DNA of 36,012 nt from Dinochytrium kinnereticum (Eukaryota; Chytridiomycota; Chytridiomycetes; Chytridiales; Chytridiaceae). The stretch lies in the NCBI GenBank assembly GCA_027604005.1, contig JADGJT010000238.1:1-36012 (forward strand). The letters are read 5' to 3'. The stretch's first letter is position 1. Each line of letters begins with the position of its first letter. Shown in pieces: positions 31,907 to 36,012 of the stretch. The translations under genes and the position numbers were made by a program. The notes below the pieces were generated by a model. It was not told where the DNA came from and made no database searches. It worked only from the letters and a program-made list of their open reading frames with translations.

Positions 31907-34160
31907 ATGTCGACAACCCAGTTCACTGCTCTTATGCTCCCATTCCTGAGACGGGGCCTCTCGACAACAACCGCATCGCCATTCCGTCGCGGACCTCATA
32001 TGGTGCGCGCATCCTCACCCCTTCCCCGGTCTCCTCCTGCTTTCAACGCATCCCGCTCTTCCGTCTCTCACCTCGCATGCGATTTCACACCAGCTGTCGG
32101 ACCCCGCGCTGTGGCGAACCAAGGCCTTTGTGAATGGATCATGGGTGACGACCCATACCGAATACTCTGTGAAAGGTTTGAATCATTTTCAGCGCTTGAA
32201 GCTGAACGACTGATGTTGGCGACCATCAGACCCTGCGACCAATGTTCAAATAACGATGGTGACCAACAGTGATGCCTCATTGGCGAGGCAGGCTGTCGAG
32301 AGTGCACAAAACTCTTTCAAGGAATGGAGGAAAAGAACTGCAAGGGTGAGTTTCATCCGTTTTATTCTGTGCTCGAGGTGCTACTTTGAAACATAGTTTT
32401 GGAGCTCATCTCGGACTTCAGGAACGCTCCAAGATTCTAAGAAAATGGTACGATCTAATGGTCCTTCACAAAGACGACCTCGCAGCCATCGCAACCGCCG
32501 AATGTGGAAAACCTTTATCAGAGGTACGCAATCCTCAACCCCCCCCCCACCCCTCCCTTCCCACAACTCGCATGCCAACCTTTCACCCAAGTCCAAAGGT
32601 GAAATCGACTACAGCGCATCCTACCTCGAATGGTTCTCCGAGGAAGCTCCCCGAATCTACGGCGACATCATCCCACCAAACGCACACGGTACCGCACTCC
32701 CCATAACACCGCTTCTCGCTAACCCTAACTAAAAAAATTAAAAATAAAGGTCGACGACTCCTGGCCCTCAAGCAACCCATCGGTGTCTGCTTCCTCATCA
32801 CACCTTGGAACTTTCCCTACGCCATGGCAGTCAGGAAGTTCGCGGCGGCCCTTGCGGTGGGGAACACGTGTGTGTTGAAACCGGCTCCTGAGACGCCATT
32901 GTCGGCGTTGGCGATGGCCGAGCTGGGTTATCGGGCTGGTGTACCTGATGGGGTGTTTAACGTGCTGCCGACTGGTAAAGACCAGACGAGGGAGGTTGCT
33001 GAGGAGGTGATGGGGTGTGAGGTTGTTCGGAAGGTTTCGTTTACGGGATCGGTAAGTGGGTAAAGTTTATTAAGTGGGTTAATTATGGTGTACTGATGAG
33101 AGCATTATTTTTTTTTGTTTGTTTGGTTGGGGTTGTTGGTTAGACACCCGTTGGAAAGCTGCTTATGAAGCAGTCTGCCCATGACGTGAAGCGTATTTCA
33201 CTGGAACTCGGAGGCAACGCTCCCTTCATTGTATTTGGTGAGTGAAGTGACGAGCGAGCCTCACTCACACACGGTAAACCATCAGATGACGCAGACGTGG
33301 ACGCCGCCGTTAGGGGATGCGTCCAATCCAAATTCAGAAACGCCGGTCAAACCTGCGTCTGCGTCAACCGAATCTACGTCCAATCCAATATTCACGACAT
33401 CTTCATCGACAAACTCCGTCACGCCATCAAGTCGCTCCGGTAGAACCCCTACCCCGTTCCTTGCCTCCAATTTCTTCCAACTGACCCTTCCACCATCCAA
33501 TAGCCTGGGCAATGGCTTCACGGAGGGCGTGACCATTGGCCCTCTCATCACCGCCGACGCCGTGAAGAAGGTTGAGGGGCTGGTGGGTGACGCTGTGTCC
33601 AAAGGCGCCAGCTGCCAAGCTTTTGGTCTGGGCGAAGACGCATCTGGAAATTTTTACCCTGTGACGTTGCTGACGGAGATGACCGACGCGATGCGGATTC
33701 AGCAGGAGGAGATCTTTGGGCCCGTCGCCGCCGTCTTCAAGTTTGAGACCGAGGAGGAGGGTGCGTCCATCATCCCCCCCTTCCTTTCATTCATCACGCA
33801 TGCCTTCAGCGCATTGGTTTCTTTGTCTCCCGTTCTTCTCTCCAGAAAAAAAAAAAAGCAAAACGAAAACAACAAACAACTAAGAACCCCCTTCACAATT
33901 TTAAAACAGTCCTCACCCGCGCCAACGCGAGCCCCTACGGCTTGGCAGGCTACGTCTACACATCCTCAACGGCCCGTCAGTTCCGCATGGCGGAGCGCCT
34001 TGAGGTCGGCATGGTGGGGGTGAACGAGGGCGCGATCTCTACCGAGGTGGCGCCCTTTGGCGGCGTCAAAGCTTCTGGGATCGGGCGCGAGGGTGGACGC
34101 GTCGGGGTTGAGGAATACCTGCAGGTCAAATACATGTGTGTTGGGGGGATCGACGCGTGA
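31907..34160 (+). CDS. Succinate-semialdehyde dehydrogenase, mitochondrial
   Basis: Ten exons, 31907-32002, 32094-32175, 32230-32345, 32422-32523, 32592-32688, 32750-33051, 33144-33237, 33286-33439, 33504-33760 and 33910-34160, give 516 residues. The enzyme oxidises succinic semialdehyde to succinate with NAD(P)+, the last step of the GABA shunt. Seen are [50 protein letters not shown], the cofactor motif SFTGSTPVGK, catalytic Glu at about 286 in LELGG, and catalytic Cys at about 320 in NAGQTCVC. The Glu-Cys spacing of 34 equals that in human SSADH, and the second Cys two residues on matches the human redox-switch pair. GVTIGPLI and [17 protein letters not shown] follow, then [16 protein letters not shown] near the end. 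The N-terminal 32 residues are Arg/Ser/Thr-rich without acids, like a mitochondrial presequence, and are encoded by a separate first exon. ALDH family membership is certain; the SSADH subtype is likely. Confidence 0.92.
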
Positions 34161-34377
34161 ACCATCTACGCGCGTTGGGGATCCGCCGTTGCATGACGCA
34201 ATTCGCATGTAGATCCGCCCAGCTGGTAATTACCAGAGGGCGGGTATGGCTCTGAGCACAAACCAAGCGTGTGGAAACTGTTTTTCCTTTCTCCCCATAT
34301 TTGGATCTGAAATCAACCAATTCCTTCAATTGGATCACCTTCCAGCCCAACCCACCCACTGCAGCCTAAACTCAACG
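34161..34377. other. Short intergenic region before the desaturase
   Basis: 217 bp between the SSADH stop and the desaturase start, both on the plus strand. No clear motif; a near palindrome CCAGCTGGTAATTACCAG lies near 34229-34246. Confidence 0.35.
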
Positions 34378-35311
34378 ATGCCTCCCAGGGACGTCTCCGA
34401 GGAGACCACCACCGCCGTCAACCAGCAGCAACCCGCCACCGCTGCTTCAGGTGAGCATCCCATTGTCTGTGTGCTCTGCTCACACATCCCCCCCACCCCA
34501 AATCCCTGTTTAGATGAGCCCTTCGTGCCCACAAAGGTCAATGTGGCCGCCATCCGCAAGAGCCTGCCCCCCCACCTCTTCGAGAAGGACCTCTACCGCT
34601 CCCTCTTCTACTTTGCCGTCGACACCATCGTTCTGGCCACCTGCTTCAGGTCCTACTCCCCAGACATGTCCTGGCCCACATACATCCTCTTCGCCAACAT
34701 CACTGGACTCTTCATGTGGAACCTTTTCGTGGTCGGCCACGATGCCGGCCACGGCACCTTCAGCGACAACAAGGTCATCAATGGTGTGTTTGGGCATCTT
34801 GCTCACGGGTTCCTCCTTGTGCCTTTCTGGCCTTGGGCAAGGAGCCACGCGGCTCATCATGCCTTCCACCAGCACAAGACTAAGGATCGTGGTCATGTTT
34901 GGGCCGTGAAGGGGGAGGAGGGACTCGGTGGCAGGATTTTGAAGGACTACCCGTTCTTCATCCCCATTACCTATGGTATCGGCTACCTCCTTGTGTAAGT
35001 TGAGCCTGCGATAAGGGATTGCAAGCTCCTGCACTCCCTTTTTTTTTTTTTTTTTTTTTCCGTGAACTCGACCTTGTTTATTCCAGGAACCTAACCACCT
35101 CCCGTTCCCAAACAACAACTCCTTCCTAAACAGTGGCATTGATGATGGCTCGCACTACTTCCCGTGGTCCAAGCTACACAAGACCACCCGCGACCGTGTG
35201 GACTGCACGATCTCTGCTCTCGTTTGTGTCGTTTTCGGAGTCACCATCTACACGGCTCTCCAGTCCTCTTTCTGGGCAGCCTACTTTGTTCCTTGGTTGA
35301 TCTACAACACT
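34378..35311 (+). CDS. Membrane fatty-acid desaturase (delta-12/omega-3 type), 3' part not found
   Basis: Exons 34378-34450, 34514-34994 and 35134-35311 give 244 residues; relatives are typically 360-410. These di-iron enzymes of the ER insert a double bond into acyl lipids, using cytochrome b5. Histidine box 1 is HDAGH at 100-104 (VVGHDAGHGTF) and box 2 HAAHH at 136-140. Conserved text includes LPPHLFEKDLYRSL, WNLFVVGHDAGHGTFSDN, VPFWPWARSHAAHHAFHQH and, after exon joining, GYLLVGIDDGSHYFPWSKLH. The second intron ends at 35133 rather than at the nearer CCAG, because only that choice keeps frame. Exon 3 ends FVPWLIYNT at a GTGCGT donor. The expected next part (TWLVTVTYLQHHD and the HxxHH box 3, about 130 residues) is not in the remaining 700 bases, so as presented the protein lacks a complete iron site. 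This may be a broken gene, a very long intron past the window, or an assembly error. Confidence 0.85.
35039..35059. repeat. Poly-T run in desaturase intron 2
   Basis: Twenty-one T in a row, inside the 139-nt intron, about 75 bases before the acceptor. It is too far upstream to be the usual polypyrimidine tract for that acceptor. Confidence 0.8.
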
Positions 35312-35868
35312 GTGCGTTGTTCTCTTCTCTCTTTTCGTTCCGTTTTTTGGGGGTTCTCCTTATTGAGTCTCCGTCTTTCTTTCTTTCTTCTTTTTCCTTT
35401 TCGATCACAGAGCCAGTGATGCGACATTCTCTTGCGAGAAAAAGCGAGCAATTGGTTTTGTTTTTTGGTGTTTTTTTTGGTTTGGTTTTTGTGTTGTTTT
35501 TTTTTTTCTTTGTTTTTTTTTGTAGTTTTCTTCTTCTTCTCTCTCTCTCTTTCTTTCTTCCTTTTCTTTCTCGCTCACAGAGCCAGTGACGCGTCCTTCT
35601 CTTGAGAGAAAAAGCGAGCAATTGGTTTTTGTTTTTTTTTTGTTTTTTTTGTTGTTGTTTTTTGTTTTGTTTAATTTTTCATCCTCCGTGCCGCTCTAAG
35701 GGCGACAAAAAAGTACTCTCTTTTCTCTTTAATCCATCGCTCCCTCGAGGAGCCATGACCAGTTACACTCCCTCTACACCCCACCGCCCTTGCCATCAAA
35801 CTAACCCTTTTTTGCGATGACCCACCCACTGAACCTGTCTGTCCACAATCAAAACCAACAATACAAAG
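35312..35868. other. Stretch with no recognised gene after the desaturase exon
   Basis: About 560 bases, strongly T-rich to about 35680, then a mixed, C-rich stretch. It starts with a clean donor (GTGCGT) after the desaturase exon. No domain is seen in any frame. Long runs of Phe, Leu and Lys in the open frames are low-complexity artefacts. Confidence 0.5.
35385..35640 (+). repeat. Imperfect duplication, 170-bp period
   Basis: A block of about 56 bases at 35405-35460 recurs at 35575-35630 with the same order: TCACAGAGCCAGTGA, GCG, TTCTCTTG, GAGAAAAAGCGAGCAATTGG. There are a few substitutions (T/C, ACA/TCC, C/A). The copies are separated by T-rich and TC-rich low-complexity sequence, and the flanks are also similar, so the unit may be close to 170 bp. 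Each copy carries a CACAG, which looks like a splice acceptor, but the second copy's frame is closed by TGA. Confidence 0.85.
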
Positions 35869-36006
35869 GTCTTCACGGCAGCTCAAACCCCCGCCAGCCC
35901 CCCGCCAGTCACCACCAAGCCAAGCTCTGCCTCCACCCGCTTCTCCTGGGCATCCTCGTCCATGATAATCATCGTTGGCGGGGCTGTTCTGGGTTACCTC
36001 TTTTGA
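35869..36006 (+). CDS. Orphan last exon ending in a membrane anchor
   Basis: After an acceptor (TACAAAG) at 35868, 45 codons run to a TGA at 36004-36006. The product has a Pro/Thr/Ser-rich linker and then a hydrophobic end (MIIIVGGAVLGYLF), like a tail-anchored protein. Its C-ended wobble codons support coding. It is in phase with the desaturase exon that ends at 35311 and may be its last exon through a 557-nt intron, or it may belong to another tail-anchored gene such as a cytochrome b5, whose HPGG heme motif is, however, not present in the window. I cannot assign it. Confidence 0.3.
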   Translation, partial: VFTAAQTPASPPPVTTKPSSASTRFSWASSSMIIIVGGAVLGYLF

Positions 36007-36012
36007 TTCACG

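Noticed and set aside
31852..31926. Hydrophobic N-terminal extension of PIG-M
   Set aside because: It would begin with GTG, not ATG, and would overlap the SSADH start; the conserved protein starts at 31851.
34995..35088. Acceptor CCAG at 35085-35088 for desaturase intron 2
   Set aside because: It gives a frame that stops after about 15 codons. The later AAACAG at 35133 keeps the frame and restores GYLLVGIDDGSHYF.
35164..35640. Long Phe/Leu-rich or Lys-rich frames
   Set aside because: Products of T-rich and A-rich low-complexity DNA; they conflict with the conserved desaturase frame before 35311.
1..36012. CRISPR array, tRNA or rRNA genes
   Set aside because: No regularly spaced identical repeats, no convincing A-box/B-box pair and no rRNA-like block were seen on reading either strand.

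Overview
This looks like nuclear DNA of a compact, intron-rich, early-diverging fungus. A chytrid (Chytridiomycota) is my best guess, inferred from the gene content: a DUF4470 protein, an ELL-associated factor (EAF) protein, a full-length Tra1, Nem1 and PIG-M/Gpi14. Genes lie on both strands, 55 to about 770 bp apart, and are split by many GT-AG introns of mostly 38-150 nt. I saw no tRNA, rRNA, CRISPR array, prokaryotic operon or intact transposon.

Layout. 1-1547: gene-free, with a possible retroelement (LTR-like) fragment and an ACGCGT palindrome. 1548-4920 (+): DUF4470 protein with a very acidic tail. 5324-17589 (+): Tra1/TRRAP, 23 exons, 3670 aa. 17898-19274 (-): nitronate monooxygenase ending in the peroxisomal signal SKL. 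19489-21163 (+): EAF-family elongation factor, divergent from the previous gene. 21493-23023 (-): Msp1/ATAD1 membrane AAA ATPase. 23376-23617 (+): small 65-residue unknown gene, divergent from Msp1. 24236-25500 (-): two-RRM SR splicing factor. 26270-27777 (-): Nem1/Dullard phosphatase. 28424-29812 (-): NMN adenylyltransferase. 30263-31851 (-): GPI mannosyltransferase I (PIG-M), with an apparent 1-nt frameshift at a 10-base homopolymer. 31907-34160 (+): mitochondrial succinate-semialdehyde dehydrogenase, its ATG only 55 bp from the divergent PIG-M ATG. 34378-35311 and onward (+): membrane fatty-acid desaturase whose third histidine box is missing; it runs into T-rich DNA with a 170-bp-period duplication and an orphan transmembrane exon at the window end.

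The genes are housekeeping genes that serve separate pathways: chromatin and transcription (Tra1, EAF), splicing (SR protein), membrane and lipid work (Msp1, Nem1, PIG-M, desaturase), and NAD, GABA and nitronate metabolism. Nothing shows a dedicated multi-gene system. Shared divergent promoters (Msp1/small gene, NMO/EAF, PIG-M/SSADH) are the main possible regulatory links. Exon structures were worked out by hand from reading-frame continuity, GT-AG borders and remembered family motifs; no alignment or transcript data were available.
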